Shown piece by piece: positions 17,432-28,928 of a stretch of DNA of 42,359 nucleotides; positions within the stretch are counted from its first letter, which is position 1; every line of letters starts with the position of its first letter. The stretch is from the NCBI GenBank assembly GCA_001801885.1, contig MGYU01000058.1, positions 1-42,359 of the forward strand, in the 5' to 3' direction. Position numbers and translations under genes: made by a program. The DNA is from Gammaproteobacteria bacterium RIFCSPLOWO2_12_47_11. Its GTDB lineage: Bacteria > Pseudomonadota > Gammaproteobacteria > Eutrophobiales > Eutrophobiaceae. The notes under the pieces were generated by a model. It did not search any database. It was not told where the DNA came from and was given only the letters and a program-made list of their open reading frames with translations.

Positions 17432-18823
17432 ATGTCCAGTCTTGTGTTATTTGATAAGGAACTCATCAACCGGTACGAACAGTCAGGGCCGCGTTATACA
17501 TCCTACCCGACCGCAGTTCAGTATCATGACGGGTTTAATTGGGAGCATTATGTTCATATTGCCAGGGAGACCAATGAAGATCTAATACCCGCATCATTAT
17601 CATTGTATTTTCACCTGCCATTTTGCAGCCGTGTTTGTTTCTACTGTGCCTGTAATAAAATTATCACAAAAAATCGCGAACATGCAGATCCTTATCTTGC
17701 TGATTTATCCCGGGAAATCAGGATGCAGGGAGAACTCTTTAACCGTGACAGACAGGTAGATCAGCTGCATTGGGGTGGCGGGACCCCCACATTTATAAAT
17801 CATGCACAAATGCGCCAGTTGATGGACACTACCCGCCAACATTTTACACTTCGTAATGATGATAGCGGTGACTATTCCATCGAGATTGATCCGCGCGAAG
17901 TTGAAGATGAAACCATATCCATATTGCGGGACATCGGATTCAATCGCATGAGTATCGGAGTACAGGATTTTGAACCTGAGGTACAAAATGCAGTAAACAG
18001 GATACAGACACCTGAACAGACCAGCAAAGTAATAGAGTCAGCACGAAAATCCGGATTCAAATCCATTAATCTGGATCTGATATACGGTTTGCCCAGACAG
18101 ACAGTTGGGAGTTTTCACGCTACATTAAAAAAGATCGCAGAATTACAGCCGGAACGTATAGCGGTATATAACTATGCACATTTGCCGCACATATTCAAAA
18201 CCCAGAAACAGATCAATGCAAATGAATTGCCGAGTCCTGATGAAAAACTTGAAATTATGCAGGATACTATTTCTTTCCTGCATGAGAAAGGCTATGTCTA
18301 TATCGGTATGGACCATTTTGCCAAACCGGACGACGAACTGGCCGTTGCACAAAGAAACAACACGTTACACAGGAATTTCCAGGGATATACAACGCATGCC
18401 AATTGCGATCTGATCGGTATGGGGATCACGGCCATCAGCAAGGTCGGCCAGTGTTATGCGCAAAATGTACGTACGCTTGAAGAGTATGAAAAATCAATCA
18501 GTCTCGGCAGAATCCCCGTTATGCGAGGTATCAAACTGGATGATGATGATCGGTTGCGCAGGGATGTCATTACCCGGTTAATCTGTCATTTTCACATCAA
18601 GTATTCGGAAATAGAGGAAGACCACTACATCGACTTCCAGGATTATTTCTACAATGAATTGATTTCGTTGCATGAAATGGAAAAACACGGATTGTTGAGC
18701 CTGGGAAAGGATGGTATTTCCATATTGCCGAGAGGGCGGTTGCTGATCCGGAATATTTGCATGGTTTTTGACAAGTATCTTCGCTCCGGCACGGCGAAAG
18801 GCACTTATTCAAAAGTTATCTGA
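17432..18823 (+). CDS. hemN: Oxygen-independent coproporphyrinogen III oxidase (HemN)
   Basis: A 463-residue radical SAM enzyme that decarboxylates coproporphyrinogen III to protoporphyrinogen IX without oxygen. 'RYTSYPTAVQY' at the N-terminus and 'HLPFCSRVCFYCACNK' (C-x3-C-x2-C) near residue 60 are diagnostic. 'HWGGGTPTF' and 'SIGVQDF' are further family motifs, and the length is that of true HemN rather than HemW. An FNR/DNR-type box upstream and the following nirS operon place it in anaerobic heme supply for cytochrome cd1 and c-type cytochromes. Confidence 0.97.
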   Translation: MSSLVLFDKELINRYEQSGPRYTSYPTAVQYHDGFNWEHYVHIARETNEDLIPASLSLYFHLPFCSRVCFYCACNKIITKNREHADPYLADLSREIRMQGELFNRDRQVDQLHWGGGTPTFINHAQMRQLMDTTRQHFTLRNDDSGDYSIEIDPREVEDETISILRDIGFNRMSIGVQDFEPEVQNAVNRIQTPEQTSKVIESARKSGFKSINLDLIYGLPRQTVGSFHATLKKIAELQPERIAVYNYAHLPHIFKTQKQINANELPSPDEKLEIMQDTISFLHEKGYVYIGMDHFAKPDDELAVAQRNNTLHRNFQGYTTHANCDLIGMGITAISKVGQCYAQNVRTLEEYEKSISLGRIPVMRGIKLDDDDRLRRDVITRLICHFHIKYSEIEEDHYIDFQDYFYNELISLHEMEKHGLLSLGKDGISILPRGRLLIRNICMVFDKYLRSGTAKGTYSKVI

Positions 18824-18957
18824 ACACGGCCTGAAAGGGATAACACAGAAAAGTCCTTTGACGGATTTACACTTCAACATGCTGTAAAAAAACTGTTGTC
18901 TCATTCCCGTTTATTATGAAGTTTGCAAGCTTGCGCCTGTTACCCGAGGAATATGTG

Positions 18958-18989
18958 ATGCCGTATCTCTGGTATGAGGATATCGGCAT
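18958..18989. other. Inverted repeat upstream of nirS
   Basis: ATGCCGTATC (18958-18967) pairs with GATATCGGCAT (18979-18989) with one unpaired base. It lies 18 bases before the nirS activator box. No T-run follows, so it is not an obvious hemN terminator. The remaining 18824-19006 region shows no gene I can support. Confidence 0.4.
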
Positions 18990-19006
18990 GAATATGGTCT
19001 ATTGAG

Positions 19007-19020
19007 TTGATCTAGATCAA
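19007..19020 (+). promoter_or_regulatory. FNR/DNR box of the nir operon
   Basis: Perfect palindrome TTGATCTAGATCAA. A TAGACT hexamer at 19043-19048 sits about 32 bases from the box centre, placing the box near -41.5. This is the canonical arrangement for DNR/FNR-activated nirS. Confidence 0.85.
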
Positions 19021-19029
19021 TGCGGGTAA

Positions 19030-21170
<2,141 letters not shown>

Positions 21171-21187
<17 letters not shown>

Positions 21188-22370
21188 CAGGTTGTCCCGC
21201 CACAGAACAGTTGTGCTTTCCCTGTATTTATTCTGCGGCATTTGTTATGCCATTGCGCAGGGTACAGACACACTCGGAATCGTCATCGAACGGGCAACGG
21301 GGAAGGTCTTGCTGGTCAATATTATTCAACGCGCGTCGATTGGTGAATTTGAGGGTCTGGGCGATCTTTCTCATGCTTCTGCTGTTTTCTCACGCGATGA
21401 ACGTTATGCCTATGTCTTCGGTCGTGATGGCGGATTGACAAAACTTGATTTGCTGTCAGGCGGCATTGCCAGCCGGGTTGTACAGGCCGGCAACAGTATT
21501 GGCGGCGCAATCTCCCAAAACGGCCGGTTTGTCGCAACTTCCAATTATGAGCCAGGTGGTATCAGGATATTCGATGCTGATACGCTGAAACTGGTAGCGG
21601 ACATCCCTGCCACTTACGGCAGCGAAACGGATCCACTGTTATCAAAGGTGGTGGGTCTGGTCGATGCACCCGGTCAGCGATTCATAGCCAGCCTGTATGA
21701 TGCGGGAGAAATCTGGGTTATAGATATCCAAAATCCTCTGCAACCTTCAATCCGGAAATATCACAATGTGGGCAAACAGCCTTATGATGCGTTAATCACG
21801 CCGGATGGCCGCTATTACATTGCCGGACTCTATGGCGAGAATGGACTTGCAGTGCTTGATCTTCTTAATCCTGATGCAGGTGTCAGGCGCATTCTCAACA
21901 GTTACGGACGTGGTGAAAAAGAGCTGCCGGTTTACAAAATGCCTCATCTTGAGGGTTGGGCCCTCGCAAGTAATTACCTGTTTGTCCCCGCAGTTGGACA
22001 TCATGCCGTACATGTCATTGATATCGGCCGCTGGGAGGAAAGCGCACGTATCAGAACACTTGGCCAGCCGGTGTTTGCCATTGCACGTCCGGATGGCCGG
22101 CAGGTGTGGGTCAATTACGCCATGCCTGATAACAACTACATTGAAGTTATCGATGTTGCGCAAATGAAGATTATCAAACAATTAAATCCCGGCAAGGTGG
22201 TACTACATATGGAATTTACTCCGGGTGGTGAGGAAGTATGGGTTTCCGTGCGGGATGATGATCGGGTTGATATTTATAATACTGGCACATTCGAAAAAGT
22301 TGCCAGTATTTTCGCCGATAAACCCAGCGGCATCTTCTTTACGGCAAGGGCACACAAGATTGGGCTATAG
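21171..22370 (+). CDS. nirF: Heme d1 biosynthesis protein NirF
   Basis: A 399-residue beta-propeller protein homologous to the d1 domain of NirS, required for a late step converting didecarboxysiroheme to heme d1. An N-terminal hydrophobic signal segment is followed by repeated blades such as 'RYAYVFGRDGGLTKLDLLSG'. Other recognisable blocks are 'ASLYDAGEIWVIDIQ' and 'FVPAVGHHAVHVIDIG'. It lacks any CxxCH. It overlaps the nirC end by 17 bases and precedes nirD by nine bases, as expected for the nirFDLGH order. Confidence 0.95.
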
Positions 22371-22379
22371 GGCCAGGCA

Positions 22380-22898
22380 ATGCAAAACCATAAATATAAA
22401 ATTGACGATACATTGCCGGGCAGTAATGACAATCATCAGGAACAGCAAAATTATTTTGAATACTGTTTGCTGAATAATTATCAGCACACTTTTCCCTTGA
22501 CGGACAAACCATTTGCGCACATCGCCGATGATCTGCATGCGGATACTGAAATTGTTATAAACAAGATGAAAGAACTGCAGGACAGGGGTCTGATCAGCCG
22601 TATTGGAGCGGTGTTCAGGCCAAACACCATAAACGCCAGCATGCTGGCAGCAATGGCCGTGCCTGAAGAAAGTATTGATGAAGTGGCGGATATAGTAAAC
22701 AGTTATGTTGAAGTCAATCACAATTATGAACGCGAACATTATTTTAATCTGTGGTTTGTTCTGCATGCGGTTGATGAAGAGCATATTCATGTCGCACTGG
22801 ACAGCATGGAATCCCGGACTGGTTTAAAGACACTGCGGCTTCCCATAATCGACGATTTTCATATTGATCTTGGCTTTGAACTGCAATGGAAACAATAA
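22380..22898 (+). CDS. nirD: Siroheme decarboxylase subunit NirD
   Basis: A 172-residue Lrp/AsnC-fold protein. It has a winged-helix-like N-terminal half and a C-terminal ligand domain with the conserved His segment 'NYEREHYFNLWFV'. With NirL it forms a unit that decarboxylates siroheme to didecarboxysiroheme on the heme d1 route. The assignment as NirD rather than NirG rests on its place after nirF and the longer N-terminus. It overlaps nirL by 13 bases. Confidence 0.9.
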   Translation: MQNHKYKIDDTLPGSNDNHQEQQNYFEYCLLNNYQHTFPLTDKPFAHIADDLHADTEIVINKMKELQDRGLISRIGAVFRPNTINASMLAAMAVPEESIDEVADIVNSYVEVNHNYEREHYFNLWFVLHAVDEEHIHVALDSMESRTGLKTLRLPIIDDFHIDLGFELQWKQ

Positions 22899-23476
22899 AA
22901 AACAGGCTGGGAGGTAATAGCGTTCCCGAAATCATAGATAAAGCAATCGATGGTTTATTGATTTCATTATTACAACAGGGTCTGCCACTGAACAGACAGC
23001 CATACAAAGTTATTGCGGCGCAAATCGGCATACCTGAAGTACAGGCAATCGCAAGGATCTCGGCCTTGAAGGACATGGGTCTGATCAAGCGCTTTGGTGT
23101 TATCGTCAGGCATCACGAACTTGGTTATCAGGACAATGCCATGATCGTATGGGATATACCTGATGAACAGGTGCCTGCGATTGCAGATCGCTTGAAACAG
23201 TATCCCTGTGTCACGCTTTGTTACCGCCGGCCAAGGAGATTGCCGTTGTGGATATATAACCTGTTTTGCATGATCCATGGCAGGGATCGCAATTCAGTGT
23301 TGCAATCTCTTGACTCGATGATTGTATCCAATGGCTGGCAGCACTTCCCCTATGATGTGTTGTTTACCCGGCGTCGTTTCAAACAAAGGGGCGCCTGTTC
23401 CCCTGTTAATACCGGGAAAATGAGCGCATCAATCAGGTCGTCAACAGAAAGTTGTGTGCAATCCCATGATGAATGA
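22886..23476 (+). CDS. nirL: Siroheme decarboxylase subunit NirL
   Basis: A 196-residue Lrp/AsnC-fold subunit. Diagnostic region: 'CYRRPRRLPLWIYNLFCMIHGRDR', close to that of NirH, with Arg-rich and His residues of the heme pocket. It pairs with NirD. The C-terminal about 25 residues extend beyond the family core and overlap the start of nirG, suggesting a read-through tail with little constraint. Confidence 0.9.
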   Translation: METIKNRLGGNSVPEIIDKAIDGLLISLLQQGLPLNRQPYKVIAAQIGIPEVQAIARISALKDMGLIKRFGVIVRHHELGYQDNAMIVWDIPDEQVPAIADRLKQYPCVTLCYRRPRRLPLWIYNLFCMIHGRDRNSVLQSLDSMIVSNGWQHFPYDVLFTRRRFKQRGACSPVNTGKMSASIRSSTESCVQSHDE

Positions 23477-23912
23477 TCTGGACCGCAGGATCATCAATCA
23501 TCTGCAGGACGGGATGCCTGTTTGTGAGCGTCCATTCGCGACGGTCGCGGAGCAATTAAACATTACAGAGGACAGGCTCATTGGACGTGTCCAGGCATTA
23601 CTCGATGATGGTACATTGAGCCGCTTTGGACCGCTTTATGACGTAGAGAAAATCGGCGGTATATACAGCCTGGTTGCAATGCAAGTATCCCGGGAAGATA
23701 TTGATAATGTAATCTCTGTTATCAACAGCTATCCTGAAGTGGCGCACAATTATGAGCGCGACCATGAGTTTAATCTCTGGTTTGTCGTGGCCCTTGATAC
23801 AACGGAACGATTGCCGTCCCTGCTTACGGACATCGAAGATCGGACCGGATATCGCGTGTATAACATGCCGAAACTTGATGAATACTACGTGGGGCTTAAA
23901 TTCCATGCCTGA
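23466..23912 (+). CDS. nirG: Siroheme decarboxylase subunit NirG
   Basis: A 148-residue Lrp/AsnC-fold subunit resembling NirD, with 'NYERDHEFNLWFVVALD' carrying the conserved His. It acts with NirH and NirDL in siroheme decarboxylation. ATG 23466 (or 23469) lies within the last codons of nirL; a GTG further upstream is less likely. It overlaps nirH by eight bases. Confidence 0.9.
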   Translation: MMNDLDRRIINHLQDGMPVCERPFATVAEQLNITEDRLIGRVQALLDDGTLSRFGPLYDVEKIGGIYSLVAMQVSREDIDNVISVINSYPEVAHNYERDHEFNLWFVVALDTTERLPSLLTDIEDRTGYRVYNMPKLDEYYVGLKFHA

Positions 23913-24387
23913 AACAACCGTGAATAATATTGACAGATTGATCATCCTGGCCACCCAGGCCGGGTTGCCTGTGACGCGTGAACCTTACCACGATATTGCC
24001 TTGCGGACCGGTCTTGATCAAGACACGGTAATGGAGCGCATGAAAATGATGCTTGAGCGTGGTGTTATCAGGCGCATTGGTGTGGTTCCCAATCATTACC
24101 GGCTGGGTTATCGCGCCAACGGCATGAGTGTCTGGGATGTACGGGACGACAGGATAGATGAATTGGGTAAAAAAATTGGCGCACTGGAATATGTCAGTCA
24201 TTGCTACCATCGGCCGCGTTATTTGCCGGAGTGGCCGTACAATCTGTTTGCCATGGTGCATGGACGGGACAGGGAATCCACTGAACAACATGTCAAACAG
24301 ATTGCCGGGCTATTGGGTGATGCCGCCCGGGGTTATGATATTCTTTACAGCACCCGGATACTGAAAAAAACAGGACTGAGAATATGA
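23905..24387 (+). CDS. nirH: Siroheme decarboxylase subunit NirH
   Basis: A 160-residue Lrp/AsnC-fold subunit. 'CYHRPRYLPEWPYNLFAMVHGRDR' parallels NirL and contains the conserved heme-pocket His. It is the fourth of the four-paralogue set nirDLGH, all present and intact here. ATG 23905 overlaps the nirG stop (ATGCCTGA); a longer in-frame extension into nirG was rejected. Confidence 0.92.
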   Translation: MPETTVNNIDRLIILATQAGLPVTREPYHDIALRTGLDQDTVMERMKMMLERGVIRRIGVVPNHYRLGYRANGMSVWDVRDDRIDELGKKIGALEYVSHCYHRPRYLPEWPYNLFAMVHGRDRESTEQHVKQIAGLLGDAARGYDILYSTRILKKTGLRI

Positions 24388-24417
24388 ATGGATTTACTGT
24401 AAATACATCAATGATGG

Positions 24418-25614
24418 ATGAGTGTGACTGAGATGTTCCGTATCTCACAATATATGCAGGAAATCGTGCGTCCTTCCGCGTTAATGCCTGCAAGAACACC
24501 CACAGGTCCCGTAGTTATCTGGAACCTGATTCGGCGTTGTAACCTCGCATGCAAGCATTGTTATTCGATTTCCGCGGATTACGATTTTCCGGGTGAACTG
24601 TCAACTACTGAAATCCTTCAAGTCATGGAAGATCTCAGGTCATATGGTGTCCCGGTGCTGATTCTGTCCGGGGGAGAGCCCCTGTTGCACCCGGATATTC
24701 TTGTAATATCTGAAACGGCAAAAGCCATGGGATTTTATGTCGGACTCTCAACCAACGGTACTTTGATTAATGAACAGAACATCAAAGCGCTTGCGAAGAT
24801 TAAATATAATTATGTAGGCATCAGTATCGATGGTATCAAGGAAACGCATGATCATTTTCGTCGAAAACAAGGAGCATTCGATGCATCCATGCGGGCTATA
24901 CACCTGTGCCGGGAGCACGGGATTAAAGTTGGCCTGAGATTTACCATCACCAAGGATAATGCCCATGAGTTGCCCCGGGTGCTTGACCTGATGGAATCCG
25001 AAGGGATCGATAAATTCTACCTTTCACACCTGAATTATGCCGGACGCGGTAACAGAAACCGTAAAGATGATGCTACCCACCGGATCACAAGAGCAGCTCT
25101 GGATCTGTTATTTGACAGATGCTGGAATGATCTCCGGAGAGGCATACATCATGAATATGTTACTGGCAATAATGATGCCGACGGTGTCTATTTTCTGCAC
25201 TGGGTGCAACGGAATTTTCCTGAAAAAGCTGGGCATATCCAGGCAAAGCTGGAACAATGGGGAGGTAACAGTTCCGGGGTTAACGTGGCCAATATAGATA
25301 ATCTGGGCAACGTCCATCCTGATACCTTCTGGTGGCATTACAACGTTGGTAATGTCCGTGACCGGTCTTTTTCCAGGATATGGAAGGATACGTCGGATCC
25401 AATCATGGCAGGCCTCAAGCAGAAGCCCAGGAACATCAGCGGTCGATGTGGAAAATGCCAATACTTCAATATTTGTGGCGGCAATACCAGAGTACGTGCA
25501 TTGCAGTTAACCGGGGACGCCTGGGCGGAGGACCCGGCGTGTTATCTGAGAGACAGGGAGATCGGCTTATATCATCAGGATATGGGCGAAGATGTTTACA
25601 GCACTGTCGCGTAA
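24418..25614 (+). CDS. nirJ: Heme d1 biosynthesis radical SAM protein NirJ
   Basis: A 398-residue radical SAM/SPASM enzyme that replaces propionate side chains during heme d1 formation. Radical SAM cluster: 'RRCNLACKHCYS' near residue 42. 'LILSGGEPLLHPD' and 'LSTNGTLI' follow. A C-terminal Cys cluster in 'RCGKCQYFNICGGNTR', with a later Cys in 'DPACYL', is the auxiliary Fe-S site. It overlaps nirN by 23 bases. The alternative start ATG 24433 is close by. Confidence 0.96.
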   Translation: MSVTEMFRISQYMQEIVRPSALMPARTPTGPVVIWNLIRRCNLACKHCYSISADYDFPGELSTTEILQVMEDLRSYGVPVLILSGGEPLLHPDILVISETAKAMGFYVGLSTNGTLINEQNIKALAKIKYNYVGISIDGIKETHDHFRRKQGAFDASMRAIHLCREHGIKVGLRFTITKDNAHELPRVLDLMESEGIDKFYLSHLNYAGRGNRNRKDDATHRITRAALDLLFDRCWNDLRRGIHHEYVTGNNDADGVYFLHWVQRNFPEKAGHIQAKLEQWGGNSSGVNVANIDNLGNVHPDTFWWHYNVGNVRDRSFSRIWKDTSDPIMAGLKQKPRNISGRCGKCQYFNICGGNTRVRALQLTGDAWAEDPACYLRDREIGLYHQDMGEDVYSTVA

Positions 25615-27169
25615 CACTTACCAACTGCTTTCCGTTGTCATCATTAGTTTTTCGATAAATCCGGACGTCTGTGCCGATGCAGACATGCATGCATTGAATT
25701 TATACAGTCAGCATTGCGCGAGTTGTCACGGCGCTGACCGTCTGGGTGGAACCGGGCCGGCACTGCTGCCGGAAAATCTCACCCGGGTAAAAAAAGATCA
25801 GGCTTACAAGGCAATACTTGAAGGACTGCCGGCTACCCAGATGCCGTCTTTTCAACAGACGCTTGATGATACTCAGATCAGGTCACTTGCTGATTATATT
25901 TATACGCCCTTGCCTGAGATGCCCGTCTGGACCCTAAAGGAAATCACACAGTCACATATTCTTTACCAGTTAAAAAATCCGCAAAATGATAAACCTGTTT
26001 TTGCCGCTGATCCGCTCAATTTGTTTCTGGTTATCGAAACAGGCGATCATCATGCCACTGTTCTGGATGGCGATCGTATGGAACCGCTGTTCCGGTTCAA
26101 AACCCGGTACGCACTTCATGGCGGCCCGAAATTTTCGCCGGATGGCCGTTATGTTTATCTATCCTCGAGGGATGGATGGGTATCAAAATTTGATCTTTAT
26201 AATCTCGAACTGGTCACGGAAATCAGGGCAGGCATCAATACCCGTAATATAGCGGTATCAAATGACGGGCGCTATGTGATTGCGGGAAATTATCTGCCTC
26301 ATACACTGGTTATCCTGGACGCCCGGGACTTGTCGCCGGTAAAAATAATCCCTGTTGAAGACAGTTCAGGAAAAAGCTCCCGCGTGAGTGCCGTCTACGA
26401 TGCACCGCCCAGGAACAGCTTTATCGTTGCATTAAAGGATATCCCGGAAATTTTTGAAATTATCTACGATCAGAATGCGGGCCCTGTCTATACAGGCATG
26501 GTGCATGATTACCGTTATCATGAAGGTATTCCGGCGGATTCACCGTTCCCCATACGCAGGATCCGGCTTGACGATTACCTGGACGACTTTTTTTTTGACA
26601 GGGAATACCATAACCTGATTGGTGCGGCACGCAATGCAAAGGATGGCCAGGTTGTGAGTCTGATTGTGGGCAAGAAGATTGCCGATATCGATCTGTCCGG
26701 ATTGCCCCATCTCGGTTCAGGTGTGACATGGGAATACCGGGGCAAACCTGTTCTGGCAACTCCCGATCTTGAAGAAGGACTGGTCAGCGTTATTGATGTG
26801 GTTGACTGGAAAGTTATCAAGAAAATCAAAACACTGGGCCCCGGCTTTTTTATGCGTACGCACGAAAATACACCTTATGCGTGGGTGGATGTTTTTTCCG
26901 GGCCACATAAGGATGCAGTTCATATTATTGATAAAGCAACGCTCGAAATCGTTAAAACACTGGTACCGTCTCCGGGTAAAACATCCGGCCATGTTGAATT
27001 TACAAGGGATGGCCGTTATGCCTTGCTCAGTATCTGGGAGAACGATGGTGCGCTGGTTGTTTACGATGCAAGTACCCTGGAGGAAGTGAAGCGCATCACA
27101 ATGAATAAACCATCAGGCAAATATAATGTATATAACAAGATTAAAGGATCGGGCGGGACCAGCCATTAG
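25592..27169 (+). CDS. nirN: NirN, c-type cytochrome / d1 propeller dehydrogenase
   Basis: A 525-residue periplasmic NirS paralogue. NirN performs the last oxidation in heme d1 synthesis. A signal peptide is followed by a heme c site CASCH near residue 42 and the d1-binding propeller ('LHGGPKFSPDGRYVYLSSRDGW'). The end 'KPSGKYNVYNK' matches the NirS/NirN terminus. It lacks the 'PHPGRGAN' active-site block of NirS, which supports NirN. It is the last gene of the nir operon; no nirE follows. Confidence 0.93.
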   Translation: MFTALSRNTYQLLSVVIISFSINPDVCADADMHALNLYSQHCASCHGADRLGGTGPALLPENLTRVKKDQAYKAILEGLPATQMPSFQQTLDDTQIRSLADYIYTPLPEMPVWTLKEITQSHILYQLKNPQNDKPVFAADPLNLFLVIETGDHHATVLDGDRMEPLFRFKTRYALHGGPKFSPDGRYVYLSSRDGWVSKFDLYNLELVTEIRAGINTRNIAVSNDGRYVIAGNYLPHTLVILDARDLSPVKIIPVEDSSGKSSRVSAVYDAPPRNSFIVALKDIPEIFEIIYDQNAGPVYTGMVHDYRYHEGIPADSPFPIRRIRLDDYLDDFFFDREYHNLIGAARNAKDGQVVSLIVGKKIADIDLSGLPHLGSGVTWEYRGKPVLATPDLEEGLVSVIDVVDWKVIKKIKTLGPGFFMRTHENTPYAWVDVFSGPHKDAVHIIDKATLEIVKTLVPSPGKTSGHVEFTRDGRYALLSIWENDGALVVYDASTLEEVKRITMNKPSGKYNVYNKIKGSGGTSH

Positions 27170-27201
27170 ACGTCCCTGTCTAACAAATTATGGCCACCCA
27201 G

Positions 27202-27481
27202 TCACAAACCACTGAAATAGGCAGCCAGATTGTTGATGTCCTCATCGCTCAGCCCGGCAGCCATGGGTGCCATCATCGGATCTTTACGTGTTCCGTCCCT
27301 TAAGGCCTTCAGTTGCTTTACCGGGTAAGCAAATTTCTGGCCGGCAAGGTTCGGCCATAGAACATTTGCTGATACCTTCAGCGCCGTGACAGGCGGCACA
27401 CATTGCAGACCTGGTTTTACCGCCCGCAGCATCACCCTCGGCATAGGCTGATGCAGCCAGTAAAAATGAAATAATCAGCAT
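27202..27481 (-). pseudogene. Cytochrome c gene, frameshifted copy
   Basis: The remnant of a small periplasmic monoheme cytochrome. The first frame (27481 leftwards) gives a signal peptide and 'CAACHGAEGIS'. The second frame continues 'NVLWPNLAGQKFAYPVKQL...AAYFSGL'. Losing one A from the AAA at the junction would restore one frame. The product is nearly identical in plan to the intact cytochrome at 29993-30298, and the DNA is similar too. Both genes are followed, 20-21 bases past the stop, by the same 12-mer CGTCCCTGTCTA (27171-27182 and 29961-29972). This copy is either dead or affected by a sequencing error. Confidence 0.8.
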
Positions 27482-27488
27482 TAATTAG

Positions 27489-27515
27489 TTGTCAATAGAC
27501 TTGAAAATATATAAT
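27489..27515 (+). promoter_or_regulatory. Candidate sigma-70 promoter before the lone oxidase-like gene
   Basis: TTGTCA (27489-27494) and a perfect TATAAT (27510-27515) separated by 15 bases, 46 bases before the start at 27561. Spacing is short of the 17-base optimum. No FNR/DNR box was seen here. Confidence 0.4.
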
Positions 27516-27560
27516 GGAATCACTCATTGAAGACACAGAATCGGAATATATAAAACAATA

Positions 27561-28928
27561 ATGCATTGTGAATACGTTCTTGATGTACCCACTGATTACA
27601 GACGGAACCTGGCTATTGTCTGGCTTTGGTTGGCTGTGTTGATGTTATTGGGTGCAGGGATATTCTCGGTATTGCTGGTACTGGCCAGGACACCAATGAT
27701 TGGAGAAATGATTCCTTTCGTCGATTTTTTTCACACGGCTCTGGTGATCCATGTCAATCTATCTTCGTTGGTATGGATATTGTCTTTTGCAAGTGTTTTA
27801 TGGAGTTTAAATAGCCGTTCGATTTTACCCTGGTTTGCGAAATTAATATTTGCTGTCGTGTTACTGGGAGCCTTAATAATTACATTTTCCCCTTTCCCTG
27901 GTAGTGCTAATGCAATTATGAGTAATTATATACCGGTCCTGGATAACCAATTGTTTTTAACCGGGTTAGCTATTTTTGGATTTGGCATCGGATTACAGGT
28001 TATTTTCAGCATGAGTGCGATGTTTAAAGTTGGTGAAGCAATTAGCGGGCAAGGTGTAATCCGATTTGGATTAAACTGTGCGGCTATAGGTGCCTTTATG
28101 TCACTGGCTGCTTTTGTCTGGTCATATATTGAATTACCGGTCCAGTTAACCGATGCAGTTTATTATGAACTTCTTTTCTGGAGTGGTGGACATGTGCTTC
28201 AGTTTACTTACACGTTATTGATGATGGTGGCGTGGTTATGGCTGTCATCAAGCGCAGGTATTTCTTTACCATTAAGTCCAAGGGTTGCTTTGTTTCTTTT
28301 TGGTGTAGGATTAATTTCTATTTTTATGACACCACTTGTTTACTATGCGTATGACGTCACTAATCCTTATCACCGCAAGATGTTTACCTGGTTAATGAGT
28401 TTTGGAGGTAGTCTGGCAATTTTCCCTTTAAGCGTGGCAGTTTTGTTTGCGCTGTTAAAGAAAAAACCGGATTTACCAGTTGAGGGATCTGCCTATACTG
28501 CATTGTTTACTTCATTATTATTATTTGGTGTTGGGGGTGTTATAGGTTTCATGATTGATGGCAATAATGTCAAAATTCCTGCACATTATCATGGTTGCAT
28601 TGTTGGGATCACTCTGGCTCTCATGGGATTATGTTATCAGCTATTGCCTCTACTGGGTTTTGATAAAGTTAATTTTACTCTCACCAGGTTACAGCTATGG
28701 ACCTACGCGACCGGACAGTTTCTGCACATTTTTGGCCTGGTCTGGTCAGGAGGGTATGGTGTAGAAAGAAAAGTAGCAGACGCTGCACAGGGACTGGACT
28801 CAATGGGTCGAGTTGCAGGGATGGGATTGATGGGACTTGGAGGATTATTGTCAGCTGCTGGCGGGTTTATATTTATTATCATCGTGATCAAAGCAATGAC
28901 AACGAAACTACACATTAAATACAATTAA
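27561..28928 (+). CDS. Divergent heme-copper oxidase-family subunit I (possible nitric oxide reductase)
   Basis: A very hydrophobic 455-residue protein with about 12 membrane spans. It aligns by motif with B-type (ba3-like) subunit I. Low-spin heme ligands are His64 ('LVIHVNLSSLVW') and His344, and high-spin heme ligand His342 ('PAHYHG'). The first CuB ligand is His211 ('FWSGGHVLQF'). The position of the cross-linked Tyr (+4) is Phe215, with Gln214 before it. The CuB His-His pair of helix VII is replaced by Tyr262-Ala263 ('TPLVYYAYDV'), with Asp265 nearby. Oxygen reduction as in a classical oxidase is therefore doubtful. The position after nirN suggests a nitric oxide reductase of a non-canonical type, but that is inference. 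No subunit II adjoins it. It converges with ctaA, overlapping by four bases. Confidence 0.75.
   Translation: MHCEYVLDVPTDYRRNLAIVWLWLAVLMLLGAGIFSVLLVLARTPMIGEMIPFVDFFHTALVIHVNLSSLVWILSFASVLWSLNSRSILPWFAKLIFAVVLLGALIITFSPFPGSANAIMSNYIPVLDNQLFLTGLAIFGFGIGLQVIFSMSAMFKVGEAISGQGVIRFGLNCAAIGAFMSLAAFVWSYIELPVQLTDAVYYELLFWSGGHVLQFTYTLLMMVAWLWLSSSAGISLPLSPRVALFLFGVGLISIFMTPLVYYAYDVTNPYHRKMFTWLMSFGGSLAIFPLSVAVLFALLKKKPDLPVEGSAYTALFTSLLLFGVGGVIGFMIDGNNVKIPAHYHGCIVGITLALMGLCYQLLPLLGFDKVNFTLTRLQLWTYATGQFLHIFGLVWSGGYGVERKVADAAQGLDSMGRVAGMGLMGLGGLLSAAGGFIFIIIVIKAMTTKLHIKYN

Noticed and set aside
18916-19005. 29-residue ORF between hemN and nirS
   Set aside because: It has no clear ribosome-binding site, no recognised motif, overlaps an inverted repeat and runs up to the nir activator box; more likely non-coding.
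27481-27560. FNR/DNR box before the lone oxidase-like gene
   Set aside because: GTTGTCAATAGACTTGAA resembles half sites, but the spacing and second half do not fit TTGAT-N4-ATCAA.
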